DNA from: Actinomyces qiguomingii | GTDB taxonomy: Bacteria > Actinomycetota > Actinomycetes > Actinomycetales > Actinomycetaceae | Reading direction: 5' to 3' | Assembly: GCF_004102025.1 (NCBI RefSeq) | Contig: NZ_CP025228.1 | Location: 1,984,001 to 2,048,000 of the forward strand | DNA length: 64,000 bases | Part shown: one piece after another, positions 45,790-54,993 of the stretch | How positions within the stretch are numbered: position 1 is the stretch's first letter | Layout of the letters: every line of letters starts with the position of its first letter | Notes under the pieces: generated by a model | Seen by the model: only the letters and a program-made list of their open reading frames with translations | Database searches by the model: none | What the model was told of the DNA's origin: nothing | Position numbers and translations under genes: made by a program

Positions 45790-46698
45790 TTATCTTTCTG
45801 GGGTGTTGTCGCGGGTTGTGTACGGACCGGGTCGGTTTCGGTGTGGGGGTGTGTAGGTGGGGGTGTGTATGCCCAGGGTTTGGCGGATGCGGGCGGCGGT
45901 GGTGGGGTTTCGGTCGGCCTGCGGGGGTGGGCGGGCTGCCAGCACTGCTTTGCTGAGTGTCTTTGTGGGCGTCTGCTCATCGTGCTGCGTGCTCGGTTGA
46001 GCGAGTTGCAGTGGTGGGGGAGGCTGGCGGGCGCGCAACCGCTCAACGTTACGACGCCGGTTGGTCAGCACCACCTGGAAGCTCAGCGGCAGGTGGCCAT
46101 TCCCGGCGGCGACCTGCCGCTCGGCGGCAGCATCGATCACTGCGGCATTACTGAGGTTCTGCGCCCCCAGCGAGGAGTTAACGCCCCTGTCCCCAGGGAT
46201 CGGTATACCGCCCGCGTCCCGGGAGGGACTCAGGTCACCGCCCAGGACCTGGTCGGGGTTGTGCAGGATCGCCACCTGCCGCATAGCCTCACGCGCCCAA
46301 GCGCGGGACGCGGCACTAGACATGTCAAGACGGTCCCTACCGTACTCAGCAAGTCTGTTTCTGAGTTGTTCGCGTGCGCGTCGTGTGGCTTCGTTGCCTT
46401 GTCTGCCTTGTTGTCTAAACAGGTCGCGGGCGGCCAGGTAGTACTTGGCGGGCATTTGTGCCAGGACCTGGTATTGGCCGTCGAGTTGGAACTCGAACTC
46501 CGCTCCCTTGGCCTGTAGCCGGCGTTTGCGGCCGTTGTGGTAGACGGTGCGCACCATGGTTCGGTCGTCGCGGGCTGGGGCGGGCGGGTACTGCTTGGCC
46601 ACCGCGGAGTGGTCCTCGGCGCCCAGGGCGTGCCGGAAGCCATGCTCATCGGGCAGTGGCATGGGCGCATACAGCGTGGTGTCCGGTCCCACTATCAC
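45790..46698 (-). CDS. Ntox15-domain nuclease toxin (free-standing)
   Basis: The 302-residue protein has the Ntox15 signature ILHNPDQVLGGD, with HxxD at H146-D149 and the following GGD, then the family's GVNSSLGAQN (about 172-181). Ntox15 domains include the Agrobacterium T6SS DNase Tde; HxxD is needed for activity in that family. About 60 N-terminal residues contain MVRTVYHNGRKRRLQAKGAEF. No PAAR, VgrG, WXG/LXG, signal peptide or other delivery domain is visible. The last 85 residues are a Pro/Arg/Thr-rich tail of unclear role. The GTG at 46698 overlaps the immunity gene's stop by 4 bp, so immunity is translated first. Confidence 0.82.
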   Translation of the reverse strand: MIVGPDTTLYAPMPLPDEHGFRHALGAEDHSAVAKQYPPAPARDDRTMVRTVYHNGRKRRLQAKGAEFEFQLDGQYQVLAQMPAKYYLAARDLFRQQGRQGNEATRRAREQLRNRLAEYGRDRLDMSSAASRAWAREAMRQVAILHNPDQVLGGDLSPSRDAGGIPIPGDRGVNSSLGAQNLSNAAVIDAAAERQVAAGNGHLPLSFQVVLTNRRRNVERLRARQPPPPLQLAQPSTQHDEQTPTKTLSKAVLAARPPPQADRNPTTAARIRQTLGIHTPTYTPPHRNRPGPYTTRDNTPER

Positions 46699-47555
46699 GG
46701 CTCCGGGTGCTGCTGGTTCGGCAGGACGCTGGGGTCGGCGCCGATGATGGCGGCGACCTGGACCCAGTTGGCGCCCACCGGATCACTGACGGTGATCTCA
46801 CCCTGTTGCGCCTGCAGGGTCAGGTAGGTGTGGGCGTCGGTGATGCGCAGGTTGTCCACACCGATCGGCCCACCCAGGACCGGAGGAAGCACAAACCCAT
46901 ACACCTGCCCGGCATCCACCGGCCCCAAACGCTCCAACGCCTGCGGCGGCAACGCCCGCTCAGACACATCCTCAGGACCCTCAACACTACGATCCGCAGC
47001 ACCAGAGAAAGCCGTTCGTCCTTGTCGCTGGCGTACTTCCGGGTCGTTTGCGGACTGTATGGCGAGTTGGTCGATGATCACCTCACCATAGGTGGGGTCG
47101 ATCTCGACGCTGTGACCGGTATTCTCCCCCCATAGGAATAGGTTGCCCATGGCGGAGCGGGCCAGGCAGTAGAAGGCGTCGGTGAAGGGCAGACGGTCCC
47201 TTACGGGGTCCAGCCACTCGCGAACCACCGGCGCCCACGCGATGGGGTCGGTGATCCAGAACAGACCATCACCGAAGCCCTCAAACCCAAACCTCCGCCA
47301 AACATGCAGAACCGAACGCGGCAGGATGTCCGCGAACCGCTCGAAATACTCCTCCGGCACCGGCACCCCCACACCCATCGGCGCCAGACCGGCCCCCGTG
47401 TCCGGATCAATCAGATCCCGGTCGATCACCTCATCAGTAAACGCATCCTGCTCCACCGGATCGGTCGGCTCGGGCACCGGCGTGAAATCCCACAGGCCCG
47501 CGGGATCGGTCTCATCCTCCCCGTGCCCGGCGCGCCAAGCGTCGTCGTCCATCAT
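46695..47555 (-). CDS. GAD-like/DUF1851 immunity protein (Tdi-like) to the Ntox15 toxin
   Basis: The 286-residue cytoplasmic protein has the GAD-like pattern EYFERFADILPRSVLHVWRRFGFEGFGDGLFWITDPIAW, followed by a DUF1851-like part, FYCLARSAMGNLFLWGENTGHSVEIDPTYGEVII, and later DAHTYLTLQAQQGEITVSDPVG. Immunity proteins of Ntox15 toxins (Tdi) have this GAD-like/DUF1851 architecture, which makes a cognate pair very likely. The ATG at 47555 has an excellent GGGAGGAGG site; a start 8 codons earlier is rejected. It precedes the toxin gene, the reverse of the more common toxin-first order. The acidic N-terminus (about residues 1-50) may mimic DNA, but that is a guess. Confidence 0.8.
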   Translation of the reverse strand: MMDDDAWRAGHGEDETDPAGLWDFTPVPEPTDPVEQDAFTDEVIDRDLIDPDTGAGLAPMGVGVPVPEEYFERFADILPRSVLHVWRRFGFEGFGDGLFWITDPIAWAPVVREWLDPVRDRLPFTDAFYCLARSAMGNLFLWGENTGHSVEIDPTYGEVIIDQLAIQSANDPEVRQRQGRTAFSGAADRSVEGPEDVSERALPPQALERLGPVDAGQVYGFVLPPVLGGPIGVDNLRITDAHTYLTLQAQQGEITVSDPVGANWVQVAAIIGADPSVLPNQQHPEP

Positions 47556-47875
47556 GAGCCTCCTCCCTGCGCCAAGCAACCATCAAACCGTGACTCAAAC
47601 GAGATTACCACAACGCTCCTCAGGTCAGTGGTCACCCTCGAGTTGCAGACGCGAGCGATCGGCTCCCGCGACGGTTGTCGAATCGGTCGCACACATCACA
47701 CTTCCCGCCGGATACCACGTCTCCGAGGAGGCTCCGATCCGGGCCGTACCGATGCACTGTTCACAACCCCCTCAATCGATCACGGCTGAGGCGATTCATC
47801 CCGTCTCTCCCAAGAGTCCCGCAACAGCAATCCTTTTCAGCCCCGCCCGCGCCAGTCCCGAAGCAATCGGATCGT
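47556..47875. other. 320-bp intergenic region between the kinase-like gene and the immunity gene
   Basis: Both neighbours are on the minus strand, so this interval should carry the promoter of the immunity-toxin operon and the terminator of the kinase-like gene. The immunity ribosome site is at its left end. I found no confident promoter pair, hairpin or small gene. Confidence 0.4.
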
Positions 47876-49387
47876 CTAGGCCTCCCGCACCTCTGCCACG
47901 CGCCATGGCCCAGGCACCAGCACCAGCACCACTTCACGCGCGCTCAGCGCCGGCACGGTGCGCACGGTCCCATCGGCCCTGGTGCGGGTGGACGGCGGCT
48001 GGGACTGCCGTATCTTTACGGCCCTGGCGCCCGCCCAGGCCTCACAGTCCTCCGGCACGCCGACCTCGACGACGCCCAGTACTGAGGTGTCCAGGCCGTC
48101 CACGCTCTCGCCCGCAGCAGTCAGTGCGGCTAACACCTCCGTATCCGCTTGTGCGGCCGGTGACCCTGGCACGGTGGTCTCCGCCAGGGCCTCAGCATCG
48201 CCTGCGTTCAACGCCGCATCACGTCGCCCCGTCAGATTCACCACCACATCCACGAGGGACTCACGCGCACCATCGGACACCTGCGCTCCGACCTCCGTGG
48301 CCGCACCGGAGCCAGCAGTGGCGCTTGGCGTGACCACTCCTGGGGTGAACATCCCTGTGCTGACCAGTCCAGTCACGGCGCCGGTGAGGGCGACCAGGGC
48401 AACGGCGCTTATGGCGAGCCGGGTCGCCCGGCCGCGGCCTCGCCGGCGTGGTCGGGAACGCCGATCGCGCTCGCGTGCCGCGCCGCCTACTGCCGCATCC
48501 TCGGATCGGCGGCGCAGTCCTCGACGGCTGGGAACCACCCGGGTGGGGCGGGCCGCCGCCGCGCGCAGCGCCCCGGCTGCCAGGCGGGCACCGTCGGGCA
48601 GAAGGATCCGACCGGGGCTGGCCAGTTCGTGAGCGCGTGCGGCCAGGGCCCGGGCGCTGGGTCGACGGCCCGGGTCGGCGTCGAGGGCATCGGGCAGTAT
48701 CCGCTCCAGCCGTGCGCGCAGCAGCGCCGAGCCGGATGCACACTCACGCAGCAGCGCCGCCAGCGCGTACACGTCGGAGGCGGGCGTGGCCGGGCCGCCA
48801 CCTCGGCGCTCGGGAGCGGCGCAGCTCTCCGTCCCGGATTCCAGGATGCCGCCGAACAAGTCTATCAGCACCAGGGCCCCCTCGGTGGTGACCATGATAT
48901 TGGCCGGGGAGACGTCCCCGTGAGCCATGCCGTGCTCGTGCAGGTGCGCCAGGGCGCTGCCGACGTCGTCCAAGACCCGGGCGGCCTCGGCGCGAGTCAG
49001 GCCACCGCGCGCGCCCAGCACCACCGCCAGATCCGCGCCGATGATCAAATCGATGATGACCGCGGCGCGGCCGCCAGGCAGAAAGACGACGTCGCGCACT
49101 GGTGCCAGGCCGGGATGGGCCAGGGCACGTAGCTCGTCCAGGCGCCGCAGCGTTCGGGCGCCCGAGGCGTCTTCGGGCAGATCGAGCAGGTGGATGACGA
49201 CGTCACGTCCGGCCGCATCCACCCCGCGCCGCGGCGCCGGGTGCTGCGATGCACCCGCTCCCAGGGGCGAGCCCACCGCCAGCCCCGCGGCGATCAGCGC
49301 GTCCCACAGCTCGGGCGCGAGGGCGTCCGGATCCTCAGCCGGGTCCTCCCGCCGGGAATGGCGGGACCGGCGCAGTCTGATGCTCAT
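47876..49387 (-). CDS. Membrane-anchored Ser/Thr kinase-like protein, possibly a pseudokinase
   Basis: The 503-residue protein has a kinase-like fold at about residues 45-255, a basic linker, one membrane helix at about 323-345 (ATRLAISAVALVALTGAVTGLV) and an extracytoplasmic domain of about 150 residues resembling an NTF2/SnoaL-like module. The catalytic loop HGDVSPANIMV keeps Asp158 and Asn163. However, the beta-3 position reads RDVVIHLLDL, with no lysine to hold ATP, the Gly-rich loop is weak (GSPLGAGAS), and DFG is replaced by DLFG (176-179). APE is present (191-193). It may be inactive or atypical. It lies between the immunity/toxin operon and lipB. Confidence 0.75.
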   Translation of the reverse strand: MSIRLRRSRHSRREDPAEDPDALAPELWDALIAAGLAVGSPLGAGASQHPAPRRGVDAAGRDVVIHLLDLPEDASGARTLRRLDELRALAHPGLAPVRDVVFLPGGRAAVIIDLIIGADLAVVLGARGGLTRAEAARVLDDVGSALAHLHEHGMAHGDVSPANIMVTTEGALVLIDLFGGILESGTESCAAPERRGGGPATPASDVYALAALLRECASGSALLRARLERILPDALDADPGRRPSARALAARAHELASPGRILLPDGARLAAGALRAAAARPTRVVPSRRGLRRRSEDAAVGGAARERDRRSRPRRRGRGRATRLAISAVALVALTGAVTGLVSTGMFTPGVVTPSATAGSGAATEVGAQVSDGARESLVDVVVNLTGRRDAALNAGDAEALAETTVPGSPAAQADTEVLAALTAAGESVDGLDTSVLGVVEVGVPEDCEAWAGARAVKIRQSQPPSTRTRADGTVRTVPALSAREVVLVLVPGPWRVAEVREA

Positions 49388-49753
49388 GACAACAATGGTC
49401 GCCGCTGTGCCGCAGAGCCGCCAGAGGCAATGCCCTACCTGTGGATAACCGGCTCTTCCGGCTTGTGGGCGTGGTGGTTTAGGTCAAGCGAGTGCGGTTG
49501 CCTAGGGTGCCGGTGTGCCGGCGGTCAACGGTGGAGGTGGTGTAGTGAGCGCCGGCACGCGCCTTTGGTTTGGTCAGAATCATGCGGCTGGGGCGCGCGG
49601 CATCGGGTGCGGGAACACCGTTCGTCCCGAATCCGGAGACTTCCCCAGCCCCCAGCTCCACCGACCGAACCCGTTGGTTATATCAGCCGAAGCCGACGCC
49701 AACGCCTCGAGCCGGAGAAGCCGGATACCCCCGTACTCCTCTAGGCTGGCGGG
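49388..49753. other. 366-bp divergent intergenic region (kinase-like gene / lipB)
   Basis: The two flanking genes point away from each other, so both promoters should be here. Short open frames are present but show no recognisable protein and no ribosome sites. A TTATATC stretch about 75 bp before lipB could be a -10 box but has no good -35 partner. Confidence 0.4.
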
Positions 49754-50449
49754 ATGCGGCGCATGGAGCGTATCGACGTCGATCTGGGAACCCGGCTCGT
49801 GCCCTTCTTAAAGGGCTGGGAGCTTCAGCGCACCGTGCATGCCGAGGTAGCCTCCGGACGCCGGCCGGCGACGGTACTGCTGCTGGAGCATGAGAGCGTC
49901 TACACGGTGGGGCGTCGCACCCACTCATGGGAACGGCCACCAGGCCCGCAGGTGGGTCCCGCGCATGTGCCCGTGGTGGATGTCGACCGGGGCGGGAAGG
50001 TCACCTGGCACGGTCCGGGGCAGTTGACCGTCTACCCGATCATTCGCCTGGCCGCGCCGATAGATGTGATCGCCTATGTGCGCGCATTGGAGACCGCGGT
50101 TATGGAGGTGTGCACCGAGTTCGGCGTGAACACCATGCGTGTAGACGGACGCTCGGGGGTTTGGGTCCCGCCCGCCCCCGGGCGCGATGGGCGCGACGCG
50201 GTGGAGCGCAAGGTCTGCGCCCTGGGGGTTCGGGTGGCTCGGGGCACAACCATGCACGGCATCGGCCTGAACGTGGACCCGGATCTGGCCGCTTTCGACC
50301 TGGACCGTATCATCCCCTGCGGAATCACCGATGCCGGGGTCACCTCTCTAGCCGCCGAGACCGGGATCCACTATGAGGCGTCCCAGCTGGCGGATCCTGT
50401 CATGGCCGCACTGCGTCGGCAGTTGATCCCACTTATGGCCGACGACTGA
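49754..50449 (+). CDS. lipB: Lipoyl(octanoyl) transferase LipB
   Basis: LipB moves octanoate from acyl carrier protein to the lipoyl domains. The 231-residue protein has the family pattern LLLEHESVYTVGRRTHSWE, DRGGKVTWHGPGQLTVYPIIRL, ERKVCALGVRVARGTTMHGIGLNVD and PCGITDAGVTSL with the catalytic cysteine. A second ATG at 49763 gives a start 3 codons later. lipA follows with a 99-bp gap on the same strand. Confidence 0.95.
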   Translation: MRRMERIDVDLGTRLVPFLKGWELQRTVHAEVASGRRPATVLLLEHESVYTVGRRTHSWERPPGPQVGPAHVPVVDVDRGGKVTWHGPGQLTVYPIIRLAAPIDVIAYVRALETAVMEVCTEFGVNTMRVDGRSGVWVPPAPGRDGRDAVERKVCALGVRVARGTTMHGIGLNVDPDLAAFDLDRIIPCGITDAGVTSLAAETGIHYEASQLADPVMAALRRQLIPLMADD

Positions 50450-50548
50450 TGGAACACACCAAGCCCACCCCGTAGGCCCTCAGTCCCATTTCTCGTCGTC
50501 GTGGGCATAGACTGGCCGTCCGAAGTCCTACGTCCCGGAGGAGTGCCA

Positions 50549-51580
50549 GTGCCTGACGTCGTCGCCCCCGAAGGCCGCCGCCTGTTACGGGTGGAGGCCC
50601 GCAACGCCGAGACACCGATAGAGCACAAGCCGAAGTGGCTGCGCACCCGCGCGGTGGTGACCGACACCTATCAGGACGTGCGCAGCCTGGTGCGCGCCCA
50701 CGGCCTGCATACCGTGTGCGCCGAGGCCAACTGCCCGAATGTCTACGAATGTTGGAATGATCGGGAGGCCTCCTTCTTAGTGGCCGGCAGCCTGTGCACT
50801 CGGCGCTGCGACTTCTGCAACATCGCCACCGGCCGTCCCACCGAGTACGACCCCGACGAGCCCGCCCGGGTCGCCGCCTCCGTAGCCGAGATGCGGCTGC
50901 GCTACGCCACGGTCACAGGCGTTTGCCGCGATGACCTGCCCGACGGCGGTGCCTGGCTCTACGCGGAGACGGCCCGGCTAGTGCATGCGCGAGTGCCCGG
51001 CTGTGGCATCGAGCTGCTTGTGCCCGACTTCCGGGGAAACCGGGAGGCGCTGCAAGAGGTCTTCGCCTCCCAACCAGAGGTGTTCGCCCACAATCTGGAG
51101 ACCGTCCCACGCATCTTCAAGCGGATCCGTCCCGCATTCTCATACGAGGGCAGTCTGGAGGTGCTCTCCCAGGCGTCAAAGGCGGGACTGCTGACCAAGT
51201 CCAACCTGATTCTGGGCATGGGCGAGACCCGCATTGAGATCGAGCAGGCGATCGGAGACCTGGTGTCAGCCGGCGTCAATATCCTCACGATCACTCAGTA
51301 CATGCGTCCTTCCAAGCTGCACCATCCAATCGACCGGTGGGTCAAGCCCCAGGAGTTCGTCGAACTGGCGGAGCTGGCCGAGCAGATGGGGATCAATGCG
51401 GCGATGAGCGGACCGATGGTGCGTTCCTCCTACCGCTCCGGCATGCTGTGGGCGCGGGCGATGCGCGCCACCGGCAGGCCCATTCCCGACAGTATGCAGG
51501 ATCTGGCCGAGCCCGGGACCGCGCGGCAGGAGGCCGCCGCCCTGCTGGCCGACGGTCTTGCCGGCCGCGCCGCCTCCTGA
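50549..51580 (+). CDS. lipA: Lipoyl synthase LipA (radical SAM)
   Basis: LipA inserts two sulphur atoms into the octanoyl chain. The 343-residue protein has both cluster motifs: [12 protein letters not shown] for the auxiliary cluster and [13 protein letters not shown] for the radical SAM cluster. The conserved [18 protein letters not shown] and the C-terminal RSSYRSG, whose serine ligates the auxiliary cluster, are present. The GTG at 50549 is chosen because GGAGGA lies 8 bases before; an upstream frame adds 16 residues. Confidence 0.96.
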   Translation: MPDVVAPEGRRLLRVEARNAETPIEHKPKWLRTRAVVTDTYQDVRSLVRAHGLHTVCAEANCPNVYECWNDREASFLVAGSLCTRRCDFCNIATGRPTEYDPDEPARVAASVAEMRLRYATVTGVCRDDLPDGGAWLYAETARLVHARVPGCGIELLVPDFRGNREALQEVFASQPEVFAHNLETVPRIFKRIRPAFSYEGSLEVLSQASKAGLLTKSNLILGMGETRIEIEQAIGDLVSAGVNILTITQYMRPSKLHHPIDRWVKPQEFVELAELAEQMGINAAMSGPMVRSSYRSGMLWARAMRATGRPIPDSMQDLAEPGTARQEAAALLADGLAGRAAS

Positions 51581-51610
51581 CAGGCGCCGTCGTCGGCTAA
51601 GGTGTGGGCT

Positions 51611-52333
51611 GTGAGCACAGCCCAGAGCGCCCAGCCGAAGAAGAAGCGGCGCCTCGCCCAGGTAGCCCAGAACATCAAGGACTCATACACGATCTCACGG
51701 CGCAGTTACCGGTGGATCGGCTGGGCACTGCTCGGCATCGTCGTAGTCCTGCTGGCCCTGGCAGGCGCGCTGGCGTCCCTGACCGAACAGGCACTGTGGT
51801 ACTGGCTGCTGATGGCGGTCGTCTTCGCGCTAATGCTGGACATGCTGGTACTGTCCCTGACCACCCGGCGCGCCTCCTATATGCAGATCGAGGGCCACCC
51901 CGGGGCCGTCAAGGCAGTGCTCGACCAGGCCGGTCGCGGCTGGTATGTGGAGTCCGAACCCGTCGCCCTAAACCCGAAGACTCAGGACTTCGTGTGGCGG
52001 ATGGTGGGGCGTCCCGGCGTGGTCCTGGTGGCCGAGGGCCCGCCCGCCCGTACGCAGCGCATGGTCGAGGAGGAGAAGAGGGTGCTGCGTCGAATCCTGT
52101 CCACGGTGCCGGTTCACGTGATCAGTGTGGGCACCGAAGAAGGCCAGACACGGCTGATTCACCTGGAGCGCACCATGAGGCGCCTGCCGACCAAGCCCAC
52201 CAAGTTGACCAACACCGAAATCGATCGGGTTGCCAAACGCCTGTCCTCTCTGTCCTCCAAGGGATTGCCGATCCCCAAGTACATAGACCCCAATAACATC
52301 CGTCCCGACCGCCGCGCCATGCGCGGTCGCTGA
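51611..52333 (+). CDS. DUF4191 family membrane protein
   Basis: DUF4191 proteins are actinobacterial two-helix membrane proteins of unknown function, typically next to lipA. The 240-residue protein has a basic N-terminus, two membrane helices (WIGWALLGIVVVLLALAGAL and LWYWLLMAVVFALMLDMLVL) and a soluble C-terminal part with QDFVWRMVGRPGVVLVAEG, VLRRILSTVPVHVISVG and LTNTEIDRVAKRLSSLSSKGLPIPKYIDP. Two GTG starts are possible (51602 and 51611); the latter follows AAGGTG. Confidence 0.88.
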   Translation: MSTAQSAQPKKKRRLAQVAQNIKDSYTISRRSYRWIGWALLGIVVVLLALAGALASLTEQALWYWLLMAVVFALMLDMLVLSLTTRRASYMQIEGHPGAVKAVLDQAGRGWYVESEPVALNPKTQDFVWRMVGRPGVVLVAEGPPARTQRMVEEEKRVLRRILSTVPVHVISVGTEEGQTRLIHLERTMRRLPTKPTKLTNTEIDRVAKRLSSLSSKGLPIPKYIDPNNIRPDRRAMRGR

Positions 52334-52522
52334 GCCGCGACGGCGTCGACCGGTGGGGCGAGTCCTCCCGGACCTCATCTAGCCCACGCACAATCCCCGC
52401 ATACGAAACACGGCAGACACACTTGCGGCACTTCGCCGACACCACGTCGCACTAGCCTGCGCGCGCCGAGAGCCCCGGAACGATTGGGCAGGAACAACAC
52501 GCACCCGGTATGGAGGGACTTC

Positions 52523-53947
52523 ATGTTCAGTGACGCTTCAGAAGCGCTGGCCTACATCGAGCGCGAGGGGGTGCAGCTGGTGGACGTACGCTTCTGCGAC
52601 CTGCCCGGCGTCATGCAGCACTTCACCATCCCGGTGGCGGCCTTCAAGGATGAAGCACTCACCGACGGTCTGATGTTCGACGGTTCCTCCATCCGCGGAT
52701 TCACCGCCATCCATGAGTCGGACATGAAGCTCATTCCTGATGTGAGCACCGCCTTCTTGGACCCCTTCCGCGAGCAGCGCACACTGGTTATCAACTTCTC
52801 GATCGTGGACCCGTTCACCGATGTGGTCTACTCCCGTGATCCCCGCTCGATCGCCGCCAAGGCGGAGGACTACCTGCGCGCCACCGGCATCGCCGACACC
52901 TGCTACATAGGGGCCGAGGCGGAGTTCTATCTCTTCGACTCCATCCAGTATGAAACCACGCCCGCCTCCACCCGCTACCTGATCGACTCCGCCGAGGCGG
53001 CCTGGAACACCGGGCGCGATGAACCCGGCGGCAACAAGGGGTACAAGACCGCCTTCAAGGGCGGCTACTTCCCCGTCTCCCCCAACGACCAGATGGCCGA
53101 CCTGCGCGACCGGATCGTGCGCACCTGCATCAACTCCGGCCTCGAGATCGAACGTGCCCACCACGAGGTGGGCACCGCCGGGCAGCAGGAGATCAACTAT
53201 CGCTTCGCCTCGCTGCTGGCCGCCGGTGACGACATGATGAAGTTCAAGTACATCGTGAAGAATGAGGCCTGGCGCAACGGCAAGACCGCCACCTTCATGC
53301 CCAAGCCGATCTTCGGCGACAACGGCTCGGGCATGCACACTCACCACTCCCTGTGGAAGGACGGCAAGCCCCTCTTCTTCGATGAGCGCGGCTACGGGCA
53401 GCTCTCCGACCTGGCCCGCTGGTATATCGGCGGGATCCTGCGCCACGCACCCAGCCTGCTGGCCTTCACTAACCCGTCGGTCAACTCCTTCCACCGACTG
53501 GTGCCTGGATTCGAGGCACCGGTGAACCTGGTGTATTCGGCACGTAACCGCTCCGCCTGTATCCGCATCCCGGTTACCGGCTCCTCCCCCAAGGCCAAGC
53601 GCATCGAGTACCGCGTGCCCGACCCGTCGGCCAACCCCTACCTGGCCTTCGCCGCCACGCTCATGGCCGGCATTGACGGCATCCGCAATCGGATAGAGCC
53701 GCGCGAGCCCGTTGACAAGGACCTGTACGAGCTGGCACCCGAGGACTACCACGACATCGACAAGCTGCCGGGCACGCTGGACGAGGCGCTTGAGGCCCTG
53801 GAGGCCGACCACGACTACTTAAGTGAGGGCGACGTATTCACCCCAGACCTGATCGAGACCTGGGTGGACTACAAGCGCACCAACGAGATCGCCCCCATGC
53901 GCCAGCGGCCCCATCCGTACGAGTTCGAGCTCTACTACGACCTGTAA
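52523..53947 (+). CDS. glnA: Glutamine synthetase type I (GlnA1, adenylylatable class)
   Basis: This enzyme makes glutamine from glutamate and ammonia. The 474-residue protein is the GSI-beta type. It has [50 protein letters not shown] and the Asp-latch region. The regulatory site [11 protein letters not shown] carries Tyr402, the residue GlnE adenylylates in this class. GGAGGGAC precedes ATG 52523; 13 extra codons upstream are rejected. The amino-acid ABC transporter follows 98 bp later on the same strand. Confidence 0.97.
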   Translation: MFSDASEALAYIEREGVQLVDVRFCDLPGVMQHFTIPVAAFKDEALTDGLMFDGSSIRGFTAIHESDMKLIPDVSTAFLDPFREQRTLVINFSIVDPFTDVVYSRDPRSIAAKAEDYLRATGIADTCYIGAEAEFYLFDSIQYETTPASTRYLIDSAEAAWNTGRDEPGGNKGYKTAFKGGYFPVSPNDQMADLRDRIVRTCINSGLEIERAHHEVGTAGQQEINYRFASLLAAGDDMMKFKYIVKNEAWRNGKTATFMPKPIFGDNGSGMHTHHSLWKDGKPLFFDERGYGQLSDLARWYIGGILRHAPSLLAFTNPSVNSFHRLVPGFEAPVNLVYSARNRSACIRIPVTGSSPKAKRIEYRVPDPSANPYLAFAATLMAGIDGIRNRIEPREPVDKDLYELAPEDYHDIDKLPGTLDEALEALEADHDYLSEGDVFTPDLIETWVDYKRTNEIAPMRQRPHPYEFELYYDL

Positions 53948-53978
53948 GCGGCGTCTCAGTGATCCTCCGAACAGCTAT

Positions 53979-54009
53979 TTGCATATATATACCCTCATCT
54001 GGATATCCT
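53979..54009 (+). promoter_or_regulatory. AT-rich candidate promoter of the amino-acid ABC operon
   Basis: A short AT-rich run around 53977-53990, rare in this genome, contains TTGCAT (53979-53984). TATCCT (54004-54009) lies 19 bp on, a slightly long spacer. It sits between glnA and the binding-protein gene, 36 bp before the ATG. Confidence 0.35.
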
Positions 54010-54045
54010 AACGGTGGTTGTAGTCCTCGACCGTAAGGAGCCACG

Positions 54046-54993
54046 ATGAGATCGGCCCGCACGTTGAGCGCGCATGTCGCTACTGGGCTGTGTCTAGCGG
54101 CGTCGTTGATGGTCCCGTTGTCCGCCTGTACCAACGCCGCCGACTGGAGGACCGCCCGGGAGGGCGAGGACGCCGTCTTCACCGGGTATGACACCTCCGG
54201 CATTCAGGCGCAGCAGGACATCATCGACATGCTTCCCGACGGCGCTCTGGCCGACGGCGTGCTGGATGTGGCCGCCTCCACCGACTACGCGCCCGCTGAG
54301 TTCCTGGACACCGATGGCACCGCCATCGGCTACGACGTCGACCTGACCAAGGCGATAGCCGCGGTCCTGGGAGTGGACACAATCACGCACACCGCTGAGT
54401 TCGACTCCATCATCGCCGCCGTCGGCTCCAAGTACGACGCCGGCATCTCTTCGTTCACGATAACCGCCGAGCGCGAGTCGCAGGTGGACATGATCGCATA
54501 CATCAACGTGGGCTCGCGCTTCAACGTGGTGGCCGGCAACCCGGAGGGCGTGGACCCCTCAGACCATATGAATCTGTGCGGCCTGACCATCGGGGTGCAG
54601 ACCGGCACCGCCCAGGAGGAGGCAATGAATGCCGATTCCGCGGCCTGCACCGCGGCCGGCCTGCCGGCCATCTCCGTGCGCTCCTACTCCACCCAGTCCG
54701 AGGCGACCACCGGGTTGATCGGGCATGTGATCGACGCGGTCTATTCCGACTCCACGGTGGCCGGATACGCCGTCGAACTGACCGATGGGGCCTTGGAGAC
54801 CGTCGGTGAGGTCGAGGACGCCCTCCCCCAGGGAATCGTCCTTACCAAGGCCGATCCGGACTTCAACGCCGCCCTCCAGGCGGCCGTGCAGTACCTCATG
54901 GATGAGGGACTCTGGGAAGAGATCCTGGAGGCGTGGGGCATTAGGGATGCCGCACTCGCCACGGCCGAACTCAACCCGAACGTGGAGCAGTGA
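54046..54993 (+). CDS. Amino-acid ABC transporter substrate-binding lipoprotein
   Basis: The 315-residue protein is a family 3 solute-binding protein. It has a lipoprotein signal peptide with lipobox LSAC, so Cys28 should be lipidated and the protein anchored outside the membrane. The ligand core shows VLDVAASTDYAPAEFLDTDGTAIGYDVDLTKAIAAVLG, SFTITAERESQVDMIAYI and GLTIGVQTGTAQEEAM. AAGGAG precedes the ATG. The permease gene overlaps its stop by one base. Polar amino acid (possibly glutamine/glutamate) is a guess from the glnA neighbour. Confidence 0.93.
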   Translation: MRSARTLSAHVATGLCLAASLMVPLSACTNAADWRTAREGEDAVFTGYDTSGIQAQQDIIDMLPDGALADGVLDVAASTDYAPAEFLDTDGTAIGYDVDLTKAIAAVLGVDTITHTAEFDSIIAAVGSKYDAGISSFTITAERESQVDMIAYINVGSRFNVVAGNPEGVDPSDHMNLCGLTIGVQTGTAQEEAMNADSAACTAAGLPAISVRSYSTQSEATTGLIGHVIDAVYSDSTVAGYAVELTDGALETVGEVEDALPQGIVLTKADPDFNAALQAAVQYLMDEGLWEEILEAWGIRDAALATAELNPNVEQ

